DNA of 64,000 nucleotides from Apoda limacodes (Eukaryota > Arthropoda > Insecta > Lepidoptera > Limacodidae): assembly GCA_946406115.1 (NCBI GenBank), contig OX291542.1, positions 4,860,959 to 4,924,958 of the forward strand, written 5' to 3'. Position numbers and translations under genes: made by a program. Numbering within the stretch: the first letter of the stretch is position 1; each line of letters begins with the position of its first letter. Shown piece by piece: positions 23,524-35,130 of this stretch. Under the pieces are notes generated by a model. The model was given only the letters and a program-made list of their open reading frames with translations, had not been told where the DNA came from and did no database searches.

Positions 23524-24460
23524 CTAACCAGAATATTTTATTTCACAATCTGGTCTCAAACTTCTAAACATAGCAACACCAATTGTTGTAACTTCTGTTC
23601 CACTGAAGTCTACAAACCTCAATAGGGGTGCAGCTGAAATAAGATGATTTAAACTGTCATCTGTTATATATCTGTACCCAATAGCCAAAAGAATTCTCAA
23701 ATTTGATTTTCGAGGTTTAAAGGAAGCGGTTCCTTCGCCAAACGGGCAGTATTTGTGTTTTTGCCCGTCGGCTATTCCAAACTGTTTAATTGAGTTGTCC
23801 GACACAACACCATCATGGTAAGGTTGTGTAAAATCTGCGCTAAAAAAGTCAACTTGTCTTCGAAATGGAAGTCGCCGGGGTACCATAGTACGGTTTATTG
23901 TACTGTCTACTGTTCTATTATGTCTAATCCGGTGAATATTTGACTCTATATTATTCTGACCATAAACTGTTGAAGCATGTATAACACGGTTATAATTATT
24001 ATTGTTTTCAGAAGTACTTGGTTCCATGTTAACGTCATTTTTGCAAGGTTTTGAAGTGGTCAAATCAAGTGCAATAATGTGTGCTGTCTTAGATGCATAA
24101 TTTTCTGAAGCATTATCGTGTACGTTTTTACTATTTTCGAAAATTTTTGATTCATTACTTACATTACATTTGCTTTCAAATTTACTTGGTACGACATTGT
24201 TAGTAGCAAATGTTTGTTTAGATCCGTTTATTTTTTTGTAAGCATGACCTATTTCTGAAAAAGTAGTCAGCTCATCTTTGTATGTACTTGAGCTTGAATT
24301 TTTATCGTCTTCCTTTATTCTCTTCTGCTTCGGAGGTGAAGATTCTTCATCGTCATTATTAGTAACACTTTCTTCTATATGATTATTATTGTTAGTTTCA
24401 ATCACTTTTTCAGCTTTCCTTTTTTCTTTGCGGTCTGTAGTAGACGAAGAGTCTGTCATC
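23524..24460 (-). CDS. Duplicated terminal exon of the F-box/LRR gene, copy B
   Basis: It starts after acceptor ttttgttatag (AG at 24461-24462) with one base, then ATG ACA GAC (MTDSSSTTDRKEKRKAEK). It has 311 codons plus stop. Order: basic NLS-like start, ESSPPKQKRIKE, Ser/Asn-rich disordered middle, VVSDNSIKQFG, KSNLRIL, then two LRRs ending LRPDCEIKYSG. It is co-linear with copy A throughout and with the C-terminal part of 40136-41129. Its own ATG right at the acceptor means it could be translated from an unspliced or separately initiated transcript. An in-frame extension upstream of the acceptor looks intronic. It could be an alternative 3' exon, a separate gene or a still-open pseudogene. 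Confidence 0.65.
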
Positions 24461-24539
24461 CTATAACAAAATCGTAAATTTTGATAAAAATAGTTATATA
24501 AACACGCTGCACGCATTAAGGCTGCCCTAAAGCTGGCAT

Positions 24540-25287
24540 TTCATGTTTAACCGACTAAAGAAAAAGGAGAAGGTTCTCAATATGATTGTATAATTTTTTT
24601 TCTATCTATTTAATAGGTAAGTAGTGTATTTTTGATTAACACATATTATTTCTTTGTTTAAACTGTATGCTCAACACCTGAGAGCAATTTTATCAAAAAG
24701 AAAGAAAGGATTAAGATGAGTATAATTTAATTATCGTTTAAATAATCTAGCTGCGAAACCTTGAAAATTAACAGCAAGCTAGAAATAAAACAACTATTTT
24801 TGACATTTTGTTTTTAATCCAGTTTCTGTTTCAACATACAGTGGACATAGTAACAATAAGTCTAGTTGTAAATAAATTATAGATTATTACATAAAAAAGT
24901 AAAAACCCTCTTTCATTCACTGAGACAAGACAAGCTAAACATGCCCAAACTTACTGTAATATAGGAAATGCAGAACCGGCTCATATTTGAGAACCGTGTA
25001 TTTTTTCAGTTCAAAGGTAGACAACCAGGTACCCGGTTCCAGAACCAGTACTAAAATAAATTTGAATGTCTTCGTATAATAGTACTATAGGTAGACAACC
25101 AGGTACCCGGTTCCAGAACCAGTACTGAAAATAAATTTGAATGTCTTCGTATAATAGTACGCTATCTTTATCAAAAATTGAGAGAAATAGTTAAATATTG
25201 TAATTTAAAAAACACAATTTCACAAATGAATTAATTAACGGTTTTTAACTTTTTATTCTAGCACGGACTTTTGTTTACAGGTATTAC
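24540..25287. repeat. Spacer with a 74-bp tandem duplication
   Basis: ggtagacaaccaggtacccg starts at 25016 and again at 25090. The two 74-bp units differ by about two bases. The rest of the spacer shows nothing. Confidence 0.75.
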
Positions 25288-25415
25288 ATTGCAGAAAACT
25301 TTCGCTAGTGGTTCAAAATCGAAACTACAGTCGCCATATTAAAATTCGGTAAACTTACAGAACACTAAAAGTGTTTAGTGACCGCCACCGGTTTATACAA
25401 GTTTGCTGCACTATA
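25288..25415 (+). mobile_element. Short MITE, copy 2
   Basis: Shares gaaactacagtcgccatatt, the tgcagaaaactt left end and the tttgctgcacta right end with 5350-5476 and 28586-28712. Confidence 0.6.
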
Positions 25416-26639
25416 CATGCGGGAGAACCACTCGTTTTTAATAAAAAAACGTACACGCACCAATAAAATAACATAATTGGAATGGTTTTAATAACATCAA
25501 TAACAAAATTGCAAGATCATGCAAATGTCAAATACTGTATGATATATATAATATTGCCTTTGCAATATTTTTACTTAAGTTGTTGACTTACATACGAGTA
25601 GCGAAAGCACACATATAGATTGTCTGTTCGGTAAAGATAAGCGATGCCGCAATGCCATTTCTCTTGGTACGACATTGACTGCGCCGAGTGAGCGTCCGGC
25701 GTGCATTCTCGCGTTCGATTGGAAATACCAACTTTGTGGTATCGACGCGTGTTTTGAAATTTTGGAATCTTAGTGAAACGTAGTGCTTGCAAATTACATT
25801 CCGGCTGGCGCTAGTCGTGTTTGGAACGTGAGAAAGCGTCGCGACGCCCGACACTACACTTTTATCTGTTATTTAAAAAAGTCAAAGATAGTTTAATGAA
25901 AAAAGCTAATACAAAGTTGATGAATACAAAATGCTTGGAAGAATTAGAACTTAATTAAATTACATACTATATAATATTAACATTGTATATTATGTTATTA
26001 CCTAGTGTAAGGCGATATTGTATTTTAATATAAAGTTGAAAAAATTTAAAAGGTTACCTGCTGATTTTATTGCCAGTTCTTCTCTGTAGGTCTTTGGTAA
26101 CTTTAACTTATAAACGTTATTATTTGAAAGTGAAGTTTTCAACTTTCAAAATTCCTTTAATTAACAAATATCAAAATCAGGACGCGACCTAACACTCGGC
26201 ACAAACAATTCCACAATATTTTACATAAATTGTATATCTAAGAGTGAGCGTCCATTAATTACGTGGGGCATAAATGTATGGCGGTCTACATCGAGCAGAA
26301 TTTAACTAAATCTGTCACATGACAAAACATGACTATATCCTACACAGTTATATTTATCGCGGTTTTGCGAACGCCACAAAATTGCAAATTATTTTGTTTA
26401 AAATAAATCCAACGCAATTAGGCAAAGATTAACATAGTTATTTACACTAAAAATACGCATTTTAAAAAATCCCATGTGGGATTAGGGGAGGGGGGGGATT
26501 ATTGTTTCTAGGATAAATCTTGTTAAGTTGTAGATAGCTTCTTTGCTAAACACACAACTCACAGATTTATCCTTAAAAGATTACGACATTTTCCAAAAAT
26601 AGGTTATAAACAACCATAGTTATTTATTTTTTTAGAATG
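25416..26639. other. Gene-free stretch with a CpG-bearing patch at 25640-25860
   Basis: The patch has two overlapping minus-strand frames without any recognisable domain. It could be a 5' UTR or promoter but no partner exon was found. 26220-26560 is AT-rich with a G9 run at 26488. Confidence 0.35.
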
Positions 26640-26800
26640 TGTGATATTTATGATATATGATATTTATATATTTTTAAAAAAAAAGTAATATTTATGTATT
26701 TTTATCCGTTGTCTGGAATCCATAACACAAGCTTTGTTACTTTGGGGCCAGACGACGCTGTGTGTAATGTCCAAATATATTTATTTAATTTTCTAATCAA
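26640..26800 (+). mobile_element. SINE-like repeat, GGACATTACACACAGCG family
   Basis: In reverse complement it reads tttggacattacacacagcg, tctggccccaaagtaac, aagcttgtgttatgg, cagacaacgga, matching 50870, 53778 and 58955. The 115-codon minus frame across it is repeat-derived. The orientation is opposite to the other three copies. Confidence 0.65.
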
Positions 26801-27099
26801 AAATATTAACAGCTTTTTTTTTAACACCAAAATAATAAATGGTAACATGACGCAGTAATTCCAACATGTTATACGCATTTTACAAGCACAGCGCAACCCG
26901 AGACAGTAATACAATGCGCTTACATAATCTATGTCAGGGGTATTCATTTCCGAATACACAGGTACGCGACCCCGGCCTCCCGAGCTACTACTAATTATCC
27001 CCATTTCCTTCCAACAGTAGTATTCCCCCCTTCGAAGTATCCTACTCATTATACAATTTCCATTATGAAATTATCACATCCCAACCCTACTCCTTGTTC

Positions 27100-28577
27100 A
27101 CTTCTACTATCCGATAGGAGATGTCGGGCAGCAGCGACCCCCTATAACACTACTGCGCTCGCCAACCCGCTTGCCAGGCGTGGTGAGTATGGGAAACCCA
27201 CCAATAGAAAATGAACGGCACAAAAAACAAACGGCCCCTAGTCCCCGGCAGCCCTGCTAGTCCAGGCTACGGTAGCGGCCTTGTTAACGGCGGGGCAGGG
27301 GGTGCGAAGAATCCCCGGCAGATATTAGGCACTGACGACTGGACCTGCCAACCTACAATGCACGTACGCTGAGGGCCGACGAGAAAATAGTAGAACTGGA
27401 AGAAGATACAAGCAAGTTACGCTGGGAAATTATAGGGCTATCGGAGGTCCGAAGACAGGGACAGGATACGATAGTTCTTAACTTAGGTAACTTGCTGTAC
27501 TACCGGGTGGGTGACCAGCTATCCCAAGGTGGTGTCGGGTATATCGTCCGCAAGTCCCTCGTCAACAATATCATCAAAGTTGACAGTGTGTCGACCAGGA
27601 TAGCGTACCTGATACTCAGAATATTAAAACGATATTCGTTGAAGGTCATACAGGTTTACGCACCGACTTCGACACACCCAGAGGACGTAGTGGAGGAGAT
27701 GTAGGAGGATATTTCTAAAGCCATACACTTCTCCTAAACACACTTTAACGTCGGGATGGGAGACAACGTGAAACTAGGCAAACGAAGTGGTAATGAGCTG
27801 AGAGTGGGGCAATTTGGACTTGGACAACCGAACTCCAGAGATGCTGGCAGACTTCACGGAAAAGGAAGGCCTCTTTATGATGAATTCCTCTTTCAAGGAG
27901 CGCCCCCACAGGAAGTGGACCTGGATGAGTCCGGATGGTTGCACGATGAATGAGATTGACTTTATCATGTCAACGGAAAAGCAAGTGTTCAATGATGTCT
28001 CTGTGATCCACACGGTCAAAACCGAGAGTGATCACAGTATGGTAAGAGGCACATTGAACCTCAACATAAGGCTTGATAGGTCTCGACTGAAAAAGTCCAC
28101 GCTCCGACCCACAACCATCCAAATCCAAAACCCAGAAAACTTTCAGCTCCAACTCAAAAATTGCTTTGAATGCTTAAAGGAAGACCAACAAAAAGACTCT
28201 CGGACTAGACTCTAAGACTTATGGTCGAGAGACAAAACCTTAGGCTGCAGTCTTCGGAGGACGGCAGCATTGTGTCGTCTGGACCAGAGGTCTTGGAGGA
28301 GATCGAGAAATTCTATGGACAGTTATACACGTCGACATCGAAACCAGTTGGCAGTCCAGCTAAAGACCCTAGAGCTAGACTGACTCGACACTATACCGAG
28401 GACATCCCGGACGTCAGCTTGTACGAGATTAGTATGGCTTTCAACCAGCTTAAGAACAATAAGGCACCGGGTGATGATGGAGTTACGACAGAGCTTCTGA
28501 AAGCGGGTGGAAAACCTGTAGTAAAAGTCCTTCAGAAGCTCTTTAACACCGTCATACTCAAAGGTACTTCCACATGA
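27100..28577 (+). mobile_element. RTE-type LINE, broken and 3'-truncated
   Basis: Frames in order show an AP-like endonuclease (IIGLSEVRRQGQ, GGVGYIVRKSL, VIQVYAPTS, then after a stop and frameshift KWTWMSPDG, EIDFIM, SDHSMVRG) and the start of the reverse transcriptase (LYEISMAFNQLKNNKAPGDDG). The sequence is lost just after that, before the FADD box. A stop lies near 27702, with a frameshift near 27810 and a stop near 28213. It is related to, but clearly diverged from, 55040-58110. A MITE (28586) lies immediately downstream. Confidence 0.85.
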
Positions 28578-28585
28578 AAATACAG

Positions 28586-28712
28586 TGCAACAAACGTTCC
28601 TGACCCTCTGAACTTGGGCGTTTGTTCGCTAGTGTCGTTTTAACTTCACACCATTTCAATATGGCGAATGTAGTTTTGATGTTTGACCACTGGGTCAGAA
28701 AAGTTTGTTGCA
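28586..28712 (-). mobile_element. Short MITE, copy 3 (best preserved ends)
   Basis: 21-bp terminal inverted repeats TGCAACAAACGTTCCTGACC(C) and its inverted partner at 28692-28712 differ at two positions. The 127-bp total and the core cgccatattgaaat are shared with 5350 and 25288. It has no coding capacity. It sits at the point where the RTE copy ends. Confidence 0.8.
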
Positions 28713-28867
28713 TTAAATCTATATGTGTCTTGGACCATTTATGGCATGACAAACTGCAACCGCATTCACCACCGAAACTACAAAAATATCGTTTAAAAAA
28801 CAACAATAATTTTGATCAAATTAAGCCTTAATTAAAGTTAACATACACTGAGGATAACCCTTAAATT

Positions 28868-29394
28868 CTATACACAATGCATTATGGTCCTCCATAACTT
28901 ATCACTTTGAGAATATTTTATTTCACAATCTGGTCTCAAACCCTTTAAGGGAATAGCAACACCGGTTGTCGTAACTCCTGTTCCACTGAAGTCTACAAGA
29001 CTTGATAGAGGTGCAGCTGTTGTACGATGATTTAAACTGTGATCTGTAATATCTCTATAACCAGTAGCCCAAAGAATTCTCAAATTTGATTTCTGAGGCT
29101 TACTGGTCGATCGTCCAAAACCATAAACATAGTAAAAGCCTTGCCCATTTTCCAAACTGTTTAATGGAATGGTCCGCCACAACGCAGTATTGGGTAAAGT
29201 TCCTTCTGAAATTGGCCATTCGATTTTGAAGTGCCAGTTCCCCCCAAATCTCTACTTCCTGGTTTAGCTCCAAACTCAGAGGCCAAGATGCTTCATACTC
29301 GTTTTTATCACAGTTATTGCAAGTGTAAGTTCTTGGCACTTTGTCATCTTTTTTTTGTTGTTTGTGATCGACGTTAAACAAACGGATGTTCCGC
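28868..29394 (-). pseudogene. Duplicated terminal exon of the F-box/LRR gene, copy C (frameshifted)
   Basis: It starts after acceptor tttttttatag (AG at 29395-29396) in the same phase as copies A and B (one base, then CGG AAC ATC). The first frame runs to VVADHSIKQFG, then a shift near 29150 moves to the frame holding KPQKSNLRILWATGY, ITDHSLNH and LRPDCEIK. The disordered middle is largely deleted. A Cys-containing segment (RTYTCNNCDKNEYE) is unique to this copy. The upstream flank (cctataaaaaaa, taatattttaata) matches that of copy A, so the duplication included intron sequence and was DNA-mediated. It is probably non-functional. Confidence 0.7.
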
Positions 29395-29559
29395 CTATAA
29401 AAAAAATATGTAATTTTTTCATAAAAGTCTATTGTAATATTTTAATAGACCTACAGGTACGGCACTTGTTAAATAATGAAATATAAATGTAAACTATTTT
29501 TTAACAAAAACATAAATCGACTTCGAATTCACGAAAAAACATTTATCAGATCAGATAAA

Positions 29560-29982
29560 ATCAGATTTTTGGAAATAAGTAGGTAATTATTTTAACCTTT
29601 TTAGTGCAACATTTTGAAGCCACTTGATTTTTTTTTTTTTTTAAAGTTTTTATTTTTTGCTTTGGAGTGATGAATAGCTTTTGCTTCTCGTGCACAAAAA
29701 AAAATTACACTCGTAACAAAGTTTTATACTATCAACATCACGTGTAGCGTCGCGTGTATCACCAGTACTAAATTAACATCAATCATATTTTTTCTCCAAA
29801 AGTTTAGTTTTAAATCCACTTCATTAATATGGGATCACCATAGCATACTCTTTCGAATTAAAAAGATTTTTTTAAAATCGGTTCACAATTGTCGGAGAAA
29901 TCGGTGGACATAGGCACATAAAAAAAATATATCCGTCGAACACAGAACCTTTCCTCCTTTTCTGAAGTCAGTTAAGGAAGGT
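29560..29982 (+). repeat. ~420-bp dispersed repeat, partner of 9065-9482
   Basis: Co-linear with 9065-9482 with small indels, ending tctgaagtcagttaa. It lies about 160 bp upstream of terminal-exon copy C. Confidence 0.75.
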
Positions 29983-31840
29983 AAAATAAACCCCTGAGGC
30001 CGACTTATTGACAGTACATTCAGCTACATGTTTTATTTCCCTTGAAATTAATTGCTTAGAATTAAGAAAAGTAAGGATAAGTAAAAAGGTTCTGTTGGCA
30101 TCCGACATTTACAGTTGTGTATTTTCTGTCTGTCAGTATGTCTGGTCTGCTTTAGGTCGCCGCTCAATGTTCTGTCAATAAGTCTGCTTTAAGGGCTAAT
30201 GTTTTACTTTTTAGTGGATTTGAAGTCCGTTTATGTTCTTGTTAAAATATAGTTAATTTTTTTATTTTTAGGCGCCCTATTAAACAAATTTCCTTTTTAG
30301 TTAGTCGTTAAAGTCAAAATTAAAGAAACTTTAATATTGAATTGACTATTGACTAAACTTTATTTCATTTTTCTTCGAAATTATTCGAATTTCTTCGAAT
30401 ATTAGTCAAGCGGACAAATGATAAGAAAGAAAGGATAGGAAACTACAAGGGTTCGGATTTTACCACATATCTACAAGAATCTACGTCTGTGCTATAAGCA
30501 TTCAAATCTATATTTACTTTTCATATTATAACGTGTTTTACCCTTCAAATGACAAAGGGAAGAACGGATGGACATGACGAAATCCGTTGTTGCCTTGAAC
30601 CCATATATTTGAAAAACAGATGGACTCACAGATATGACGAAGCTATAGATTATCTACATAACAACAACACAACATGGAACCCCTAAACTTAGTCAAAATC
30701 AGTTTTTACTAGCAACTTCAAATGCATAAAATATCAAAATAGTCATCGAATTTGTTAAGTCTACCACTTTGATGAAATGCTGCGCAAAAACATCCGCAGT
30801 TCGCCGCAAAAGTGCTCGAAACGTGGTGAAGAAATGTTGTCACTAAAGGGGTTTATTTATTTTTACTGATAGCCTTCAAATCGTATAGTTTTAGTAAATT
30901 TTAGGGCCAATAATCCCTATCGAATTCTGTACAATTAAAATTCAAAGCATAAATCACATTTGATGCGTAACGATTTTAAATACTTACATACCGCAACGTG
31001 CCACCCAGCCTTAGAATGACGTGTTGACAAAATCCTAGGTCTGTGAGTTGACAATTAAAGTGCGCGTCATATAAGTTTTAACGTACGTATTAAAAAATAC
31101 GGAGCGATAATTCTATCGTATATTGTTTTGTTAATCTCATTCACAGTGGTGCCTCCGACACGTAGAAACTTAACTAGCCAGTCTAAACCATCTAAACGTA
31201 GAGACCGATACAAACTTGTCTAAATAATCAAATTGATACAACTTAAAAACTTTTTTTCACTTAATCTTACTAAATTAAAATTGGACAATCTGTGGGTTAT
31301 TCCTTCTCTATACGTAAACATTTTTCAAATCTGTTTATAAATGACGTAGTTCTGAGGTAACAAACATTTAATAAAAAAAACATACAACCGAATTGAGAAC
31401 CTCCTCCTTTTTGGAAGTAGGTAAAAAAGTAGCCCTTATATCACTCAAAAAAATCTATACAAGCCTCATAAAAGTCACGAATGCATTTTTGTGTTTTGTA
31501 GTGAGTAACAGTCCCAATTTGGGTACAGTTTTGTAGTGAGTAACAGTCCCAGTTTGGGTACAAATTACAGGATTTCTACTTCTGTCTTCTTATTCTTTAA
31601 AAGCCGTGTTGCTTATGACGTGTGAAAGTAAAACCAAAAGTAATTTTCTATTCTAATCGAAGAGAATATGGCAGTTAAAAATATTTAAATAAAAAAAATG
31701 TAAAAGTGTAAACCTGTATGATGGACACAAAATGCGTGTATTTAATTTGTGCTGACGCTGAAATATTCGTGCAAAGGAAATTTGTTTAAAGTTTGTAGGT
31801 TTTGATGCCTCGTAAATACCTATATGTATGGTGATGGAGT
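29983..31840. other. Gene-free stretch with a small tandem duplication
   Basis: 31495-31562 duplicates ttttgtagtgagtaacag...tttgggtaca. 31400-31430 is a solo gaacctcctcctttttgg-aagt repeat end. No coding exon. Confidence 0.5.
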
Positions 31841-32925
31841 AGCCTTGGGTAACTCCGGACATAACTATATCTTTGGATATATATCTGAGGCCGGATATGT
31901 TACAACTCCTTCACTTTGCGGGAAATAAACATGTCCTATATCCAGGGAGTGAACGAACGAATCCATATAAACAGCGTGTCGCCCGTGTCCGTGGTGCGGA
32001 GCGGCTGTATAGCGATGCACGCATATCACTAAAGGTGAGAGAGAGAGAGAGCTAGCGTTGAAACTAGGGAGCGAAATAGTAACGTTGTCGTGTCTTGCTT
32101 ATAAATAAGCGATCTCAGCGCTTTTTAAAATCACGCCTGCTAAACCCAATGTATATGCTTATTAATTAAGTGGACGTATTTTGTCTTCAATTCAATTGTT
32201 TGTTTACGTAGGTATGTATATACTATAGATTAGTACTTACTACAATAGTTTTAAGTATCACCTCTGCTTTGTGACGTGCGCGTGAATATCTGTTAGAAAA
32301 ATATAATATAAGTGTCAATGATTACTAGTGATAGATGATAGATGATAGTTTGATGAGTGTTATAAATAACTATTATCGTTTATTTTCCTGGTAGGGTTTC
32401 TTAGTGTATAAGTACTAAACTGTGTAAAAATTTACACCTATAAAATTTTTGATTTAAAATTGCGTATTGTTAATAAAAAAAAAAGTTATAAATGTTACAG
32501 TCATAGTCTAAAATTGTATCCTAACATAAGAAATGACTAGTCAAACAAAGCCCGATTCATACCTATCAAAACTCATATAATAAAAAAAAACAGAAAATAA
32601 AAATTTAATGTAAATTATTACAGATAATCATTGTACATACTATTTGATTTTTAAATACGCCAATCAAATATGTTTATTCATAACTATTTGATTGATAGTC
32701 CTAAGCCTATCAAGTATGAAGGCATATCAAATAGTATCTATCTATAACAAACGAGGGATATACTAACGATTTGTGCACTCGTGATTGAAAGGTACGAAAT
32801 CGATCCGAGGATTCGTTTGACCGCGGTGTGCCAGAAAATTGAACGATGCGAAGCGGATATCTATCTTTAATCGGAATGATATGTGACATATTCAATCTTT
32901 GTCCGGAGTTACTTAGCCCAAGGCT
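31841..32925. other. 1.08-kb interval bounded by ~21-bp imperfect inverted repeats
   Basis: AGCCTTGGGTAACTCCGGAC at 31841 recurs inverted at 32900-32925 (tgtccggagttac, ttag, cccaaggct). The arms are not extended and there is no coding frame inside. A (GA)n run is at 32036-32050. It could be an inserted element or two oppositely placed repeat remnants. Confidence 0.35.
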
Positions 32926-33070
32926 ATGATGGAGCGTCTTGTTAACACACAGCTTCTAAGATACTTAGAAAAACACGACCCTGGTCAGCGGCCCTCAATA
33001 TTGCTTTCGCAACGGTCGCTCGACTGGTGGCCTTCTAGAGTATCTCACGCCATTGAAACTGTATATTTAA
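32910..33070 (+). mobile_element. Decayed fragment of the LINE family at 60355-62560
   Basis: The frame reads MMERLVNTQLLRYLEKHD then loses similarity. The intact relative at 62058 reads MMERVINAQLLRYLEVHD. This is the N-terminal side of the reverse transcriptase. Confidence 0.75.
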
Positions 33071-34029
33071 GTTCTAAAAAGGCACCATATAAGTGCAAAA
33101 AGGGCCCAAACAGCTTTTTGCGTAAGTGCGGCTGTATAAATGCTGTAGAAACAATGGGGAAGCTGCTTATCTGTACTGTTATTCGGTGTACAAGGAAACC
33201 ATTGCACTACAAAGATTATCCTATAAGTATTTGGTAAAGATAAGTGTTCCGAATAGATTTTTGAAGAGAATTATAAAAGAATAAAAATATTTTTATGGCA
33301 ATTATGCATTAGTCGACATATAATAATATTAGAACTGGATTTATACTGGACTTGTGACAGATAGTTTCAATTGGTGCAAGTCAAAGTGAAATGACTAATT
33401 TATCGTGAAACTATGTATGTTTTCCGTTAAAACATTCACGCGCCACCAAAATAATCGGTTAACATAAACAAATAAATTATACGATGTTTGTTTTTAAGGT
33501 TAAAGATTAATAATTTAAATATAAGGAATTAAAAATTATATTTAAATTAATATAATTGGCACAAGCAATTAGATATGAGAGCACAGTGAAGAGTGATCAT
33601 TATTCAAGCTGATAATAATATGATGCACCTTTAGCTACTAAAAAATTGGGTTTAAAAATGACGTTTTTAAATTGAAAAATCCCAAAATCACGACAATTTC
33701 CTTAACAGCCTGAACGGTAGTATTTAGAGGGTGCTATAGTCTAAGTAGCTGCACTAAGTCAGTAGTTGTATGCATAAATCATAATGCTCTTTGCAGATAC
33801 ATATAAGTAATAAAAAACCCTGAGCCCAAAGACTTGAATATAATTTCTCACTTTATACTTAATTTTGTCAATAATATCATAAAATGGCAACTGTGATCCA
33901 ATATTTTTAGTAATCATGCTCGTAAAGTTCTATTTTCTACTAAGTATATGCGAACTTATTATATTATTGCGATTTGTTTTTAGTACAGTCTAAAGCTGCA
34001 CTATAGCTGTCATTTTTTTTTGGTTTACT
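33071..34029. other. Gene-free AT-rich stretch
   Basis: Nothing recognised. Confidence 0.4.
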
Positions 34030-35130
34030 CGCATTTGGACCAATATTCTCAAATCTCAAAAACGCATTAGTACCAATTCGCATAAGGACCAATAAGCTTT
34101 ACGCATAAGGACAAATTCGCGATTGGACAGATACGCGAATGGACTAATACGCGATTGGATAAATACGCGAATGGACTAATGAGCTCTAATCCTGTTTTTC
34201 AGGGGCCTAGCCACAACCTCTTATAGCGATGCAGTTTCGATGGGCTCCTAGTACCTAATTTTTGGAATACCTTAAGAAACGATAAAAGGCCCGTGGTATG
34301 AAAAACTATGGGTAGTGTAATCGAGCTTCATAAAAGAGTACCTAACGCTGCCCCTTCCAATTCCCAACCTATCTTATATATTATACTATTATTTATTTTT
34401 TAGAGAGAGAGAGAAAGAGGGGTAGTTTCTTTACAGAAGTGATAAATCTCATCAAAATCTTTATTCCGGATGACAGCTGTCAAACCAAAATTGGGTATAT
34501 CTCGTAAAATATTAATTGTAGACTAGTAGTTTCTTCACAGAAGTATTAGATCTCATCAAGATCTTCATTTCGGATGACAGCTGTCAAATTAGAAAGGGTC
34601 ATGTCTCCGTAACTATGGATCGTAGACTAGAAGTGTCTTTACAGAAAAAATAGATCTCACCAAGATCTTCATTTCGGATGACAGCTGTCAAACTAGAAAG
34701 GGCTTCATCTCCGTAACTTTTGATTGTAGACTAGCAGCTTCATTACAGGAGTGATAGATATCGTCAAGATTTCTATTTCGGATGACAGCTGTCAAACTAG
34801 AAACGGCATTATCTCCAAAACTTGATTGTATATTGTATATGTATTTTGATAAAATCTATCACTCCTGTAAAGTAAAATTTACAAAGAAAAGCCCATGGGA
34901 GTAATGACACTTTATTGTAATATTGCCCACTATTTTAGCTAGAGGTCTTAGTGGGTTGAGGGTCTAGTTGACCCCAGCACCACTCAGTCCCACCAGAGTA
35001 AGTTATCAAATGTATTGGTCCTTTGCGAAACGGTCAAAATGCTAGTTGGTCTGAATGCGAATGTGTCCAAAAGCGAATTAGTCCATATGCGTATGTTTGT
35101 CTTTTTACGTTTTGGTCCTAATGCGTCGGA
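34030..35130. mobile_element. Outer element with degenerate ~16-bp CGCATTTGGACCAATA repeats at both ends
   Basis: 34030-34190 repeats variants of ttcgcatttggaccaata and gcgaatggactaat. 35015-35130 carries the inverted forms (gcgaattagtccatatgcg, ttggtctgaatgcgaatg). It encloses the 104-bp array element at 34422-34917. No coding frame. Confidence 0.5.
34422..34917 (+). repeat. Tandem array, 104-bp period, ~3.9 copies, with element end
   Basis: Units start at 34422, 34526, 34630 and 34734 (exact 104 spacing). Each has cggatgacagctgtcaaa. It terminates in ctcctgtaaagtaaaattta and gggagtaatgacact, the same end as 10285-11092. The opposite inverted end is missing here. Confidence 0.85.

Noticed and set aside
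25571..25854. Two overlapping minus-strand frames as a possible first exon for copies A and B
   Set aside because: No recognisable protein, no good donor in phase, and nothing similar upstream of the parent exon.
26702..27049. 115-codon minus-strand open frame
   Set aside because: Its end lies on the SINE family shared with 50870 and 58955; the remainder is low-complexity and shows no domain.
31841..32925. 1.08-kb DNA transposon
   Set aside because: Inverted similarity is limited to about 21 bp with a 4-base gap, no target duplication and no coding content; kept only as a weak interval.
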